Below are positions 34,030 to 46,080 of a stretch of 64,000 nucleotides of DNA, in pieces (within the stretch, counting starts at the first letter, position 1; each line of letters opens with the position of its first letter). A model generated the notes under the pieces. That model did no database searches and had not been told where the DNA came from. It saw only the letters and a program-made list of their open reading frames with translations. Source of the DNA: Branchiostoma floridae (lineage: Eukaryota > Chordata > Leptocardii > Amphioxiformes > Branchiostomatidae); the NCBI RefSeq assembly GCF_000003815.2, contig NC_049983.1, forward strand, positions 2,234,310 to 2,298,309. Direction: 5' to 3'. Both the position numbers and the translations under genes were made by a program.

Positions 34030-34694
34030 AGCCTACTCAATTATGATGATCAACAGTATGAGTAATAATTTCATTAATTTTTTTCAAGTCTTTTCATGTA
34101 ATTTGAACAACTGAAAGGACTTCCATTTATTTAAGTCCAGTTATGGAAAACAATAGAATCATTCAATTTCCTGATTGATTATGCAAATCAAGTCCTCATT
34201 TGCATAATATGTAAATCATTATGAGAATCTTTGCCTAAGCAACCTGCACGCCTAAAATGATGGAAATACGCTGTTCCTCTCTTCAGTTATACTCTTCGGA
34301 ATGACAAAATCACCCCTGTAGTTCCAAAATCACACGTTAGGGAGCTCAAACCTGCCCCACCTTGTCCTGCCATAAAAAGCTATCTGCCACCCAAATGCCA
34401 AGGCCATACAGTGTCCGTGACAAATGATGCATTGAAAAAACTGATATGATTAATATATTCTTATTTATCATGCAAATGATACCCGTTTTGCATAATTCAT
34501 ATTTCATTTTGTATATTTTGGCCTAAGCTACATGTACCTAGTAACATGTACCTACATACCAACAACATGAATCCGTTATTCGTAAACTTATACCTATCAA
34601 GTATCAAACCAATCCAGCCAGCCGTTATCTTCTTTACACACACACACAAAGACTAAGTAAAAATATAACCTCCATGAATATATTATGGAGGTAA
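34030..34694. repeat. Dispersed AT-rich repeat with octamer-like motifs (copy B)
   Basis: This is homologous to 1050-2095, sharing CTCATTTGCATAA, AAAAGCTATCTGCCAC-like and CAAACCAATCCA blocks. It ends in ACCTCCATGAATATATTATG followed by GAGGTA, a palindromic terminus that matches the other copy's left end. Confidence 0.6.
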
Positions 34695-34699
34695 TGATA

Positions 34700-36285
34700 A
34701 TATACACAGATGTGCTAGCCAAACGTTTTGTTGATTAGAAGAGACATCACATTAAAACAACACTTTAAAGTAATTTGTAATGTCAGTTGATTCAGTGTCA
34801 CTTATGCAAAAACTGTCAAACTTAAAAACTACGCATGTGGTGGCTTTGTTTTGAGCCCTTCCATCACCATGGTAAGTTAACCAACCTGATTCATCCTTAA
34901 ATAAGGAATCTTGATGATGACTGCTTACCTGCCCTAAAACTATGGACTCATAAAGCTGATGACTCACTGTGTTTATCAAGACCACTGTTTATTAAATGAT
35001 GACTTGATTGTAAAGTAAAGCTTGACAAAAGGGATCCAATACTTGTAAAGAAAAGGCAACACTTTTCATACAAATGGATATAATCCTTGCACATCCTTGC
35101 AAATACTTTATGTTTTGTATACATTTGCAAATAAGGAAAATTCATGAATTGCAGTTATGTAAGAAACTGATATGGAAAAATAGATCAATCCAGATTATTC
35201 AGATTATCTTCACACAAAACAAAAGCAAAATAAAAGCTTCTTAACCATCAATTCCCTGTTCTTGTTACCCCTATCATCATGTGAGTGGCAATATTGCATA
35301 GCAAGACTGACACACTAGGCCTCATCACATACATCTTACAAATGTACATTGACAGTGACCTCATACATGTGTGTACATGGTGAAAAGCACTGCACTATAA
35401 ACATGTTACGCTGGGTTTCAAAATCAATTCATCAGAAACTGCTCATATACCTATTTTTGATAGAGTATCTGAAACACACAGATCCATAAATAGTATAATG
35501 ATTCTATCCTTCCCTATAGTTGCCTTGCATTCTAAGGCTGTTCAAAGGAACAGAACATCAGAAAGTTACTGCTCCCTTTTCAATCAGTCATGCTTAAATG
35601 GACAAGTACGATTACTGACAGCATATATATTTATGGTATATAATGCAAGTAACTGTAATTGATATGCAAAATAGTTTCTCACAACATTGCATTAATGGTG
35701 ATACGTGAGGTATTTTGTATCTGCAATCCAAAGAGCATCTGAATCTGATTTATTAATAATGGCATTCTAACAATTACAGACACAGCACACTGCATATTGT
35801 TTAATCTATATACACTTATACCAGTTGCTTAACTTTCTACAGTACAGACTGCACCTCCACATTTTTTTCTAAAGTAGGACTTGGCTGGTGTTCATGGATG
35901 ACTCCTCCATGCAGAAACAGGTTAATCCATTACTGCATAATCAGCTTCTTGTCTGCTGTCATCCCATGTGTACAGATAAGACACTGGTGGCCTGACTGGG
36001 TTGAGTATCATCAGCACCTATAGCATGTGCAACACAAAAATATATATCAGTTGTGATGGACATGATTCAGTTGTCATGGACATGAATGTGGTGTAACAGA
36101 GCTGAGAGACTGTATTGCATTATTCTTGGAGCTTATGGTAGACATAAAATGTATCAGATTATAATTAGTATCTGTGATCTATGACAACAATAAAGACCTG
36201 CCAGTGTAAATACACTACTGAGATGTATCAATTTTCGTCTGTACTGTAGGCAGTCGTAACTAAAGCTTTTGACATTGTCCTGTGA
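34700..36285. other. Gene-free stretch
   Basis: Only short open frames. Nothing was recognised on either strand. Confidence 0.35.
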
Positions 36286-36289
36286 TTCA

Positions 36290-36574
36290 TCGAACACACA
36301 CACACACAAACACACATTTGCACACACATGAACACAAGCACGCACAAACACACATACTCACACAAACACGCACGAACACACACACACACACACACACACT
36401 CACAAACACACACACAAACACACTGACACAAACACGCATTCGCACACACATGTGCACATGCACGCACAAACACACTCACAAACACACACACACCTGTGCA
36501 CACACACATGAACACACACATGCACAAATACACACTCACAAACACACCCACAAACACACACAAACACACACAGG

Positions 36575-36605
<31 letters not shown>

Positions 36606-37078
36606 GTATGCACAAACACACACACTCACAAACACACGCACAAACACACTGACACACACACACCCCTGTTCACACACAGACATGCAGACATGCACATGCA
36701 CGCACAAACACACTCACAGACACACACACAAACACGTTCACACATATATGCAAACACACACACATGCAGACACACACACACATACACACAAACACACTGA
36801 CACACACACATGCAAACACACACACATGCACACATACATACACACACTCACCCAGCCAGCCACACACTCACAGACACACACACACATACACGCACATGCG
36901 CGCACACACAGATACACTAACTCACTCACACACATACACGTACAGACACAGATACACTCTCAGACACACACACACACACACATTCGTGCACATACACATG
37001 CACACACTCACATAGCCACACACAATGACACACATATTCACACAAACACGCACAAGCATGTGCGTGTGCACACACACT
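36290..37078. repeat. Long imperfect CA-rich microsatellite
   Basis: About 790 bp of CA dinucleotides are interrupted by AAACAC, CATG and CACGCA variants, with blocks such as CACACACTCACAAACACAC recurring. It yields false His-Thr frames on + and Cys-Val frames on -. Confidence 0.97.
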
Positions 37079-37082
37079 CTTA

Positions 37083-37469
37083 GGCCTAGGAAAAAAAATG
37101 TTGTGTTTCCTGTTTCAGCCCTGAAAAAATTAGGGTCGGTAGGTAGGGATTATCTTTTTTTTTCTTGTATTCTTTTTTTAGGCTGGCCAAAACTCTAGTG
37201 ATACATATTTCAATACAGTTGAACAAAGTAAACTGAAATGCAGGCGGACACTTGTCTTTTAATTTCAAACTTTAATTTTGTGCGTGATAGATACATTCAT
37301 CCTTCATTAGACAGGACAAGCAGTGTTTTACTTCAATACGGAAGCAGGCTGATTAAAAATTCTAAGTGCTATGTGACTCCACTGCCCACCCCCAAAAAAA
37401 GTCTAGGGTCGGCAGGTTTTTTTAGGGTAGGTAGGGAAACAGGAAACACAACATTTTTTTTCCTAGGCC
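37083..37469. mobile_element. Harbinger-type MITE with TTA target duplication
   Basis: The ends GGCCTAGGAAAAAAAATGTT and AACATTTTTTTTCCTAGGCC belong to inverted repeats of about 33 bp with no mismatch seen. TTA flanks both sides (37080-37082 and 37470-37472), as in PIF/Harbinger elements. Subterminal TAGGGTCGG-type repeats are also inverted. No transposase frame is present in the 387 bp. Confidence 0.82.
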
Positions 37470-37479
37470 TTATTTACAC

Positions 37480-38670
37480 AAAAACATGCACACTGTATAT
37501 AGATAAATGCACATGATACATATACACACTCGTATTTCATTGAATGGGCGCATAGGTGCATAATAATGCGTATGACTAGCAAGTTATTAAAAAGGATTAT
37601 AGTCAGTGTATTTTGATCTACTTCTGCTTGATAAAGTAATCATATTGATAGTTATTGTCAAATTTATGGCTTGGTACAAAAAACTTGACTTCACTATGAA
37701 ATCAACATGGTCATGAAGACTTGGTATTCTATGGACATATAAAACTAAAGAATGGTATACAGTACACTGAACAATAGATTCTTCATGTTTGTTCATTTGC
37801 AACTACTTTGACTTTGGTACTGTCTTTGTCATTCGATCCTCTTGCAATTAGTAGCAATTTGCTTATTTTTGCAGCAGCTTTTTAATTTTTCTTTGGGGGG
37901 GGATTACATTGATGCAGGCAGATCAGATATTTACCCACCAAACAATCGAATAGACCTGACCTGAGTACATAACGCACCCAGTATTTCAGGCAAAAGGGAT
38001 ACCTTATCAGTTATCAGATATCTACACTAAATCTAGCATTCCTGATTTTTACTGTGAAATTGAGTTTAAGAAGCTTGTTCCTGCATGTTATAGAATTACA
38101 TTAGTGACCAGTAAGTTGGGATTGGCTCAGGCACCGGTACAAGTACATTACTTAGTAATCAGTCACAGAGGTTTACAGGTACAGGTCCAGATGTTTACCT
38201 GAACAAGTTCACAAGGTAATAAACTGTGGTTTTCATTGAGGGCAGGGACAGGAATAAACAGTGAACAAAATGTTATCTAGGCTTCATGTATCATATGCTG
38301 AGAACATGTGCTTAATGGATGTCTGTATGTATGGAGAATCTCAAAACAAAGATGGTCCTGATTTCAATGCTTATATTCAAATGTTTCGATCTTTTTGCAG
38401 TGCTAAGTTTTATCTTTGTGGTAGGAATAACATGCTTTTGGTAACAGAATAAGTTTGTACTTAAGTTAAGTGTAAGTCTATTCATGAGCAGGTAGAGTAA
38501 TTGGTATATAGATGCATATTGATATCCAGTATTTTGGACCAGTCTACGTGACTCTACCAACATGATTTTCTGGGTACTGTAACCAGTACCTGTACTGGTA
38601 AACATTCCCACAAGAGTATGCACCTAATGTCCATCTTCAAGTTGGAGATTCGGTCCATATCATACGGCGG
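37480..38670. other. Gene-free stretch
   Basis: Only short frames. No domain or element end was recognised. Confidence 0.35.
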
Positions 38671-38682
38671 CGTAATGTACGA

Positions 38683-39969
38683 TAAATGACCTGCCCTGAG
38701 GTGTATACGGTGCCATAATTCATGGCGGTTCCTATAACCAACGAATGAAGCGACCGAGTCGGAGTAGGAAAGCGGGTCATTAACTTTATTATCATATAGA
38801 AATTGTCATATATCTAGACATGAAGACTCCGAAGAGCGCATTATATTACATACATTGTAACGTTAGCCCATAGACGAGATCCAGTGTGTTCGTCCGGCCC
38901 TTTTTCTTGCTGGCCGGGGTGGATTCTTGCTCTCCCTACCTTTCGAAACGTCTTACCTATGTAGCTTGGCGATAAAATCTAACCAACACTCCCTGCACCT
39001 TGCGTTTACTGTTTGGGATCTATCTCTATGTACTACAAACGCGTCCGAACTGCCGCCATTTTGTTCACTCATTGTGGCTCTGTTCCAAGGGTTGTAAAAT
39101 CTTCTACTGACAAATCATGTACTCTAGCTACAGCACTCTGTGAACGAGACCTATGCCAGTATTTTTGGACCAATGGGAACCTTGGAAAAAGCAGGTGGGT
39201 ATGGTCTCATAACCACCTGGTTTATGGGGGAAAGGGAGCCTTCTGATTGGTCCACGGCGCCTGGCTATATGATTATACTATCAAAGCCGGCCAAAAAGGT
39301 TAGCTTGTCAAATTGAGACCATTGGCCCTTACAGTGGGTTTCATACTACATGTATATTATCATAAAGCCAGGAGGCGTGGACCAATCAGGAGACTCTCCA
39401 TAACCCAGGTCATTAATATCCCATATACTACCCGCTTTTTCCAGGGTTCCCATTGGTCCAAAAAATACAGGCGTAGGTCTCGTTCTCAGTATTGTTCATG
39501 ATTTGTGTGAGTAGAAGATTTTAAAACTCTTAGAACAAGAGCCACCAAATACTGCGGATGCACAAAATGGCGGCAGTTTGAAGATGTGTTTGTACAAAGA
39601 GATACATGGTGGTGGGATTCTATTGCCATTTTTAGCCACACAAGTAAGAAGGTTTGGAAGGCAGGGAGAGTAGCAGTCCGGCCCAACCAAAAAGATAAAT
39701 GGCCGCCGGACGAAGAAAATCTGGCTCTCGTCTATGGGCTACTAGACCATATTATGTAACAAGCGAATGCGTCCTCTGGAGTCGTCACGGCTAGGTATCG
39801 GACAATGTCTATATGATAATAAACTTAATGACCCGCTTTCCTTCTGTGTATATGGTACTATAATTCATGGCCTATTCCTATAATCAGCTCATGAACGTCG
39901 CTACATTCAGTGGTTATAGGAACAGGCCATGAATTATGGCACCGTATACACCTCGGGGCAGGTCATTAA
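38683..39969. mobile_element. 1.29-kb foldback element with arms of about 600 bp
   Basis: The left end TAAATGACCTGCCCTGAGGT, followed by GTATACGGTGCCATAATTCA, is mirrored by the right end running to CGGGGCAGGTCATTAA. Inner pairs also match: CATAGACGAGATCC with GGCTCTCGTCTATG, TTGGACCAATGGGAACC with GGTTCCCATTGGTCC, and AAAATCTTCTACT with AGTAGAAGATTTT. The centre lies near 39310. Related termini (AATGACCCGCCCCGAGGT) occur at 56108. No coding sequence was found. Confidence 0.82.
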
Positions 39970-40084
39970 CCTTATATTACACCACCGTGAGTCTGCTTGG
40001 AGATCATATGCACCCCCATAAAACGATGAAATGATGAATGTTACAACAGCCATCAACTTAGAGACAATAAGCATATCTCTAATA

Positions 40085-40240
40085 GTTTTTCTGGTTTGAT
40101 CTGTGGTTTGGTTTGTGTAAAATAGCAATTTCTTCTTGGACTGGTCTGAAAAAAACGGACCTGAAAAAATCTTGAGGACCTGATCCTCTGGACCTGAACC
40201 GAACCTGGACTAAAATTTCTGTAACGGTACCCACCCCTAG
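40085..40240. mobile_element. Degraded relative of the hAT MITE
   Basis: CGGACCTGAAAAAAT, then GATCCTCTGGACCTGAACC and GGTACCCACCCCTAG match the right half of the 25430-25869 element in the same orientation. The left end is missing. Confidence 0.65.
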
Positions 40241-40825
40241 TAGTGATTTTACAAGTGTAGGTTTGAAACCACCTGTAACGTTATGTGACGGAATATAAAA
40301 ACAGTGACAGTAGCGATCTGACTTGATCTGCATAGGGCCTGGCTAGCTGGTTTCTCTTACAAAACTATAATTCTGAGAACTGAATTGAATTTTTTGCTGC
40401 TCTCACCCATGGCTATAATTTCTTCAGAGCCATCAACCAATACCAATGTTGTGGTGCATCTTTCGTAAAACCAACTCATGACCCCCTTGGTATATATAGG
40501 TGTTGTGGGAAAATAAAGAAACCATTGATGGTTACCTGTAATTTTCTACATAGTAAGTGGTACGGTCTATAGACTGACAACAGCATTTATATTTAAATGA
40601 GAGCAGAATTTGCCTCCTATATTGCATATGCAAGTATGATTAGACAAATAATGTTCACTCAACATATACAACACCATATTGATCAAAGGATGCCCTGTGT
40701 TGTCCTCCGTATCATCCTATAGACAGGTCCAATATTACTTTTTTTCATTACTTTATCAAGCAAAGTCTAAACTTTTGATAAAAGTTAAAACAGTTACAGA
40801 CTGGAATGAGTGTTTGAAATGAATT

Positions 40826-41345
40826 CACCACTTGCACACCATAATTCGCTACGCCAGGGTTCCAGATATGGATGTTACGGCACTGTTGCTCAGGGTGCGA
40901 AGCCAGGATGGAACCAGCTATAAAACCTTCAGTACGTGGGTGGCAAAGCATATACTAGTAAACTAATGAGTTGTCTGGCAAATATAGTTACAGTGCACAG
41001 GACATGGTTTAATCACTTGCTGACAACAAAGTACAAAGGCTGCAGACGAAACGCAAGTCGTGACCCGTGAGGTCATCGGGCGAAACCAAGTAACAGCCAC
41101 AGTGGAGACGTGTAGCCGCGTGCTGGCTACATGTAGTTTATACCTCTGACAACAAAGCTCTCAGCCCTAATAATAGAAGTACTAGATTTGCCGGAGAACT
41201 CATTAATTACTTTATATACTTCGTCGCCCTCGTACTGAAGGTTTTAGCTGATTCCACCCTGGTTTCGCACCCTGAGCAACGGTGGTAACATCCATATCCG
41301 GAACCCTGGCGTAGCGAATTATGGGAAGTGTGCGAGTGGTGAATG
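40826..41345. mobile_element. 520-bp inverted-repeat element, arms about 105-115 bp
   Basis: CACCACTTGCACACCATAAT, then GCTACGCCAGGGTTCC and TTGCTCAGGGTGCGAA on the left are mirrored by CGCACCCTGAGCAACGG, GGAACCCTGGCGTAGC and a GTGCGAGTGGTG end on the right. No transposase was seen. Confidence 0.75.
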
Positions 41346-41794
41346 GCCTCTCCTGCAAAATCTTCAAAATCACTGTAGCTTAAGCCAGTCAACTCTAACT
41401 CTACTAGTAACGTTAGGTTTGTTTGAATTTGTGAAGTGCAAATCGTTGCTTTATGTCAAACATTTTTTAAACATTTATTGTGCATTATTTACAAAAATTT
41501 TATCCCCTATTCATGAACATCATAATTTTTTTGACCAAAACGTCACAGAGCATCTGGTTGTGCCGCTGTTCACAGCCTCAGTTTTACCAGCTGTGATACT
41601 TAGACAGCAGTAGAAGTAGTAGACACAAGTCAGGTATGACGGCATAGTGACCACAAACCTGTACTCTGAGGCTTACAATATTTTGCCCGCACAACATTTA
41701 GCCATGCCAATAATATTGGCATGAAGTTTATCCTTGGTCCTACCGGTCCGGATCCTGCCTCGGGTTTTCAAACTATAATTATTCCATACCTCAT

Positions 41795-42155
41795 TGATTA
41801 TTATCAAATTGAAAACCAAAGCCTCATGATTAACGTTATAAGACCTACCTGTTGAACTGGTTGACGTGGATTAAATATGCTTGAAAGTTGGAAGAGAGTT
41901 TCCTGGTCCTAGACCCTCCGAACCAGCCGCCATGTTGACTGTTGTGTGACCTCCAGCTATCAGTAGGGTCACGAATCGTGCGCCTGGTTACCTAAATATC
42001 ATCAGCTTACGCCAAGTTACAGGGCGATCATCTCCGATCTGTGTCGCTGATTGTCATACCGCACGGTACCACGGTGCTACCGTACACCGATACCTCTCGC
42101 TGATTTTCAACCCCCAATCTACCAGATATCTCGGTGATTCTGTATGAATGGGGTG
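41795..42155 (-). pseudogene. Inverted second copy of the 23506-23813 exon block, with a stop
   Basis: On the - strand the upstream block, the ATG at 41933 and the GTAGGT donor are all conserved relative to 23506-23870. The frame reads MAAGSEGLGPGNSLPTFKHI and then TAA, so the exon is closed after 20 codons. Homology runs about 50 bp past the donor. The copy is the inverted partner of the 23.5-kb block and probably a pseudo-exon. Confidence 0.72.
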
Positions 42156-42590
42156 CACAGTCACTGGGCTTTCTCTTGACTCGACTTGGGGGAGTACAGT
42201 ATCTGCAACTCTACTAACGGTCACAGAGCTTCTTCTTGACTCGACTTGGGGAGTGCAGTATCTGTAACACTACTCACAGTCACCGGGCTTTCTCTTGACT
42301 CGACTTGGGGGAGTACAGTATCTGTAACGCTACTCACAGTCACTGGGCTTTCTCTTGACTCGACTTGGGGGAGTAAAGTATCAGCTGTACACTACTAGTA
42401 CTCACAGTCACCGGGCTTTCTCTTGACTCGACTAGGGGGAGTACAGTATCTGCAACGCTACTCACAGTCACTGGGCTTTCTCTTGACTCGACTTGGGGGA
42501 GTACTGTATCTGTAACACTACTCACAGTCACTGGGCTTTCTCTTGACTCGACTTGGGGGAGTACTGTATCTGTAACACTACTCGAGGTCA
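42156..42590 (-). repeat. 60-bp minisatellite, array 2
   Basis: About seven units share the sequence and the orientation of the array at 22975-23505, again readable on the - strand as VSSVTDTVLPQVESR plus ESPVT. One unit has a 9-nt expansion near 42385. The array abuts the inverted exon block at a GTGCAC palindrome. Confidence 0.8.
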
Positions 42591-42599
42591 CATACTTGC

Positions 42600-43480
42600 A
42601 GGCTTTGTGGTCTTGTTGACGTGGGGAAGGGGGGTGGTGTGCCCAACTCCGTTCCGTCCTTCCACTTCTGTGTTGTCAACTCCGTTCCGCCCTGCAACCT
42701 CTGTGTTGGCTTAGGAGCGGTCCTTGCTCCCTTTCCTTGCCGCCGCTTGCAGCTCACCGTTCTTGTGCTTGGCCTCGACAGACAGAGGCAGGCCACGTCT
42801 TGCTGCCAAGGCCCCCTAGGTGCAGAGCTTCTGGCGCTCTCCTCACTGGCCGCCCTGTGAAAGAAATCGGAAAGCTGGCCAGTATTACAATAGTCGGCAC
42901 CAGTATCAAGGTGTATGTATGATCTCTTAACGCCCCAACTGAGCAGTCATGGGAAATTGCGTGTACTTGTTACCCACCGGCATGTGCCCGTAAAAGTGCC
43001 CGTTGAGTGTGATGCGCCTCTTCGGTGGGGAGGAGGGCAACATGATATGAATACTGGAACATTTTGACATTGTTATATTTAATTGTATTTTTCTGCTCTA
43101 TTTGATAGAACGCTTTATCATTCCCAATTATACGCACATATGTGTTAACTATATATGTTCTCTGAAGACGTGTAAACCAAGACAAACATAATGTGATTTG
43201 AACCGTAGTCCAACAGCATCCTTGTGGCATCAGTGTTTCAAGATATAAGTGTGAATTGAGGAAGAAATCCTGTGCATGTCGGCTCATACCGGATTCCACC
43301 GGGCTTGGCCTAACCAAATTAAACCCATTGCCCTAAACCGTCAAAACTTGACTGACTCTGAGACGTAGAAATTGAGGTAGAACGTTTGTTTTGTTTATTA
43401 CGAAATCTCCATTAGTGTTGAAATACATCCACTACTCTTCCTTGAGTTCTCTAACACAAAATAAATGGATTGTGCCTACT
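42600..43480. other. Gene-free stretch with GC-rich start
   Basis: The part at 42600-42860 is GC-rich with a repeated AACTCCGTTCCG motif and open frames on both strands, none recognised. The rest shows nothing. Confidence 0.35.
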
Positions 43481-43504
43481 TTCATTTTATTTTTACCGTT
43501 ATTT

Positions 43505-43732
43505 TTGCTAGGTTCAAATCCAGGAGAGTAACGCACTATGCGGCGATCTGTGATTTATCCCACGAGTATCAGGTTTGTGACCCCTCACCTTTACCCCGTT
43601 TGAGAGCAGACTTGCGCCATTTTGTTTTGCGTCTCGTCTTGCGTTTTCAGATCCTCCAAACTGACACGATTTTTACCGATTTCCAGGAGACTTTGAGACC
43701 TCTTAGTATCATAGACATACAGGTATGGCCTT
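43505..43732 (+). promoter_or_regulatory. Promoter and 5' noncoding exon of zinc-finger gene 1
   Basis: GGTTCAAATCC, GAGAGTAACGC, TATCAGGTTTGTGACC, TCACCTTT, GCCATTTTGTTTTGCGTC, AAACTGACACGATTTTTACC and CATAGACATACAG precede a GTATGG donor at 43733. The same order of blocks occurs before the other two zinc-finger genes (50735-50914 and 61080-61310), about 1.1 to 2.4 kb upstream of each start codon. It is TATA-less with a GCCATTTTG, YY1-like box. Confidence 0.7.
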
Positions 43733-44099
43733 TTATTGTCGTTAAAGCCTGGTTGATTCTTGTTTGGCGGTGAAGTAGAATGAGAGGACCTTGTGTGTTT
43801 TCGATCGGTAGTCAATGGGGAGGGGGGCATTCAAATTTTTGAAGCGTGATGTCAAATATCGATTTGCACCTCAAATATACTGTCACTACTCAGGAAAAAA
43901 ATGTTGTATCTAATTAGATGAATGATATAATAAATGAAGATGGGTATAGTCGTGCAGCTAAAACTAATCTACAAGTAAACTTTTCATTGTACAGAAGAAA
44001 ACCCTGGTCATAGCACATCGTTCACATTTTTGGTGCGCAGCTGCGGAATTCATTTCAGCCTGGTATCCTATATAAGAAAGTCATTATTTTCGCACAATC

Positions 44100-44670
44100 A
44101 TGAAGTTCCCAAGAACCTGCAGTGACAGTGAAATGGTGTAAACAGTGCTATATTTGCGTGTCCACTCTTTTAACACTATTGTACATTCTGTGCTTATTTT
44201 CTACTACAAAGATAACGTCTAAGACATCTGGAGGCGCATGTGTATATGGATTCTATTTCTAATGTTTCCCTGTACCTGTGTTGCTAGACTATATTCTGTT
44301 GTTGTTTTTTCCTATGAGTCAGTTAGTGCCTGCAATATGTACTTCGTTTATTTGTCAACCTTGTATGGTACTTGTAGTCCCTTCAGTTTTCGAAAAAAAA
44401 ACCCTCAGTTTTCGAAAAAAAAAAAAAACTGATTTCCAAGGGAGCCCTGCAATAAAACGGTGATATATATGCGTGTAACACCATTGTTTAGTCTGTGCTC
44501 ATAACCATTGTTCCAAAAAGATTACGTCAAAAAGTGAAAAACCTGTGAAGGCGCATATGCATGTGTATATTGATTGTTATGTTTCTATGTAAATGTATTG
44601 TTGTGGTGTATGGATATATTCTGATTTTACCATGAGCCAGTAAGTGGCTAATATTGCCTGTAATATAGAA
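44100..44670. repeat. Degenerate tandem duplication in the zinc-finger gene 1 intron
   Basis: A segment at about 44151-44340 (GTCTGTGC-like, GGCGCATGTGTATATGGATT, TTTCCCTGTA, ATATTCTG, TGAGTCAGT) recurs diverged at about 44468-44665. Between them CAGTTTTCGAAAAAAAAA is present twice. Confidence 0.45.
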
Positions 44671-44852
44671 TTATGAACCATGTTGTAATATCCACTATGA
44701 AATATTCAAATCTTGTTACTGGAAAAATAACGGAGGAGTGAAAATGTGTCCACGAATTCCAATCTTTAGACTGTACCCTTTTTCTGGTTGGTAAAAGCTT
44801 TGTAAAAGAACATATTTTTTCTTATCCTTATTTTGTTATCATCATTATAGAG

Positions 44853-45911
44853 ATGGCGGAATTCACGTGTCTGCCGCCTAATAAAGAGCTTCATGTGGAA
44901 CAAACTATTAACGAGAGGCACATAAAAAAGGAGGTGACAGGAGGCACTAGATGGCAACAGGATAAAGAAGAGAGCGTGCTGTGCCAGGAAACGCACAGTG
45001 ACGACCAGGAAACCTACGACTTCTTTGGCTCAACCCAACCAACTGGACATCCTTGGAACAAAACTTACAGCAGTTTGGAGCAGACAACAGACACGGGACG
45101 GCAGCAGGACGAGGAATGGGACGTTCCAATCGACGGAACGTGCGGTTTAAGAGCAGAAATGGGAGCGTCCAATAATGAGTTTTCTACTGGTAAACTGTCT
45201 GCAGAACACCATGGGAAGGAGATGGACTGTACTGAGCAACCTGGGAAAGAGAGTGCCAGTAGGGAGACCCAGACAACAGACATGTGCATGGATCAGGAAA
45301 CGTGTGATGTGAACTTTCCCCAACCTAACAACACATCAACCTCACAGGTACAGGAGAGCAGAGGCAATATGGGAAGACGTGTGGTTAATTACAGAGGTGA
45401 GAAACCCTACAAGTGTGGAGAGTGCGGATACAAGACAAGTAAAAAGGACCACTTATCCCGACATATAAGAACCCATACAGGAGAAAAACCATACAAGTGT
45501 GGGGAGTGTGGGTTTAGGACAGCTCGGAAGTCTATCTTATCTACACATATTAGAACCCACACAGGAGAAAAACCCTACAAATGTGATCAGTGTGACTATT
45601 CTGCAGCACGAAAAGGTGAATTGAATAAACATTTAGCAAAACACAGTGGTGAGAAACCCTACATGTGTGAGAAGTGTGGGTACAGGACAGCTGACACGTC
45701 TCACTTATCACGACATATGAGAACCCACACTGGAGAGAAACCGTACAAGTGTGACCAGTGTGAATATTCTGCTGTAGAGAAATCCAAATTGGATCTACAT
45801 AAAAGAAAACACACTGGTGAAAAACCCTACAAGTGTGACCAGTGTAATTATTCTGCTGCAGAGAAGTGCAAATTGGGTCGACATTCTTTGGTACACAAGA
45901 AAGCACAATGA
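44853..45911 (+). CDS. C2H2 zinc-finger protein 1 (6 fingers)
   Basis: This 352-residue protein is probably a nuclear DNA-binding factor. Residues 1-180 are acidic and low-complexity, without a known effector domain. From residue 186, six C2H2 fingers of 28 residues follow with TGEKPYKC linkers. Finger cores are of two types, CGYRTA-like (1, 2, 4) and CDYSAA-like (3, 5, 6). The coding exon begins two bases before the ATG, after a TATCATCATTATAG acceptor, so the 5' untranslated region is spliced from about 43732. The N-terminus shares MAEFTC, QPTGHPW and TDTGRQQDE with the gene at 63671. The last finger is followed by KKAQ and a TGA; decayed fingers lie downstream. Confidence 0.93.
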   Translation: MAEFTCLPPNKELHVEQTINERHIKKEVTGGTRWQQDKEESVLCQETHSDDQETYDFFGSTQPTGHPWNKTYSSLEQTTDTGRQQDEEWDVPIDGTCGLRAEMGASNNEFSTGKLSAEHHGKEMDCTEQPGKESASRETQTTDMCMDQETCDVNFPQPNNTSTSQVQESRGNMGRRVVNYRGEKPYKCGECGYKTSKKDHLSRHIRTHTGEKPYKCGECGFRTARKSILSTHIRTHTGEKPYKCDQCDYSAARKGELNKHLAKHSGEKPYMCEKCGYRTADTSHLSRHMRTHTGEKPYKCDQCEYSAVEKSKLDLHKRKHTGEKPYKCDQCNYSAAEKCKLGRHSLVHKKAQ

Positions 45912-46080
45912 TGAGAAACCATTGTGGGGAGTGTGGGTACAGGACGTCTAGATAGAATGATTTATACCAGCATATGAGAACCCACAAACCTTAAAGTTGT
46001 AGTCCTGATAGGTATAACTACTCTGCAGCCACGAAATCTCAGCTGTCTAAACATTTGGCAACACTTACAAGGGAAGCTGA
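45912..46080 (+). pseudogene. Decayed zinc fingers after gene 1
   Basis: Just past the stop, GTGGGGAGTGTGGGTACAGG, CATATGAGAACCCAC, then ATAACTACTCTGCAGCC and CAGCTGTCTAAACATTTGGC are recognisable remains of about two C2H2 fingers in broken frames. The gene once had more fingers. Confidence 0.75.

Noticed and set aside
36282-37083. Long open frames of His-Thr or Cys-Val repeats
   Set aside because: They are the translation of a CA-rich microsatellite on each strand.
42578-42860. GC-rich open frames on both strands
   Set aside because: They have repeat-like composition (AACTCCGTTCCG twice), no recognised domain and no supporting splice sites.
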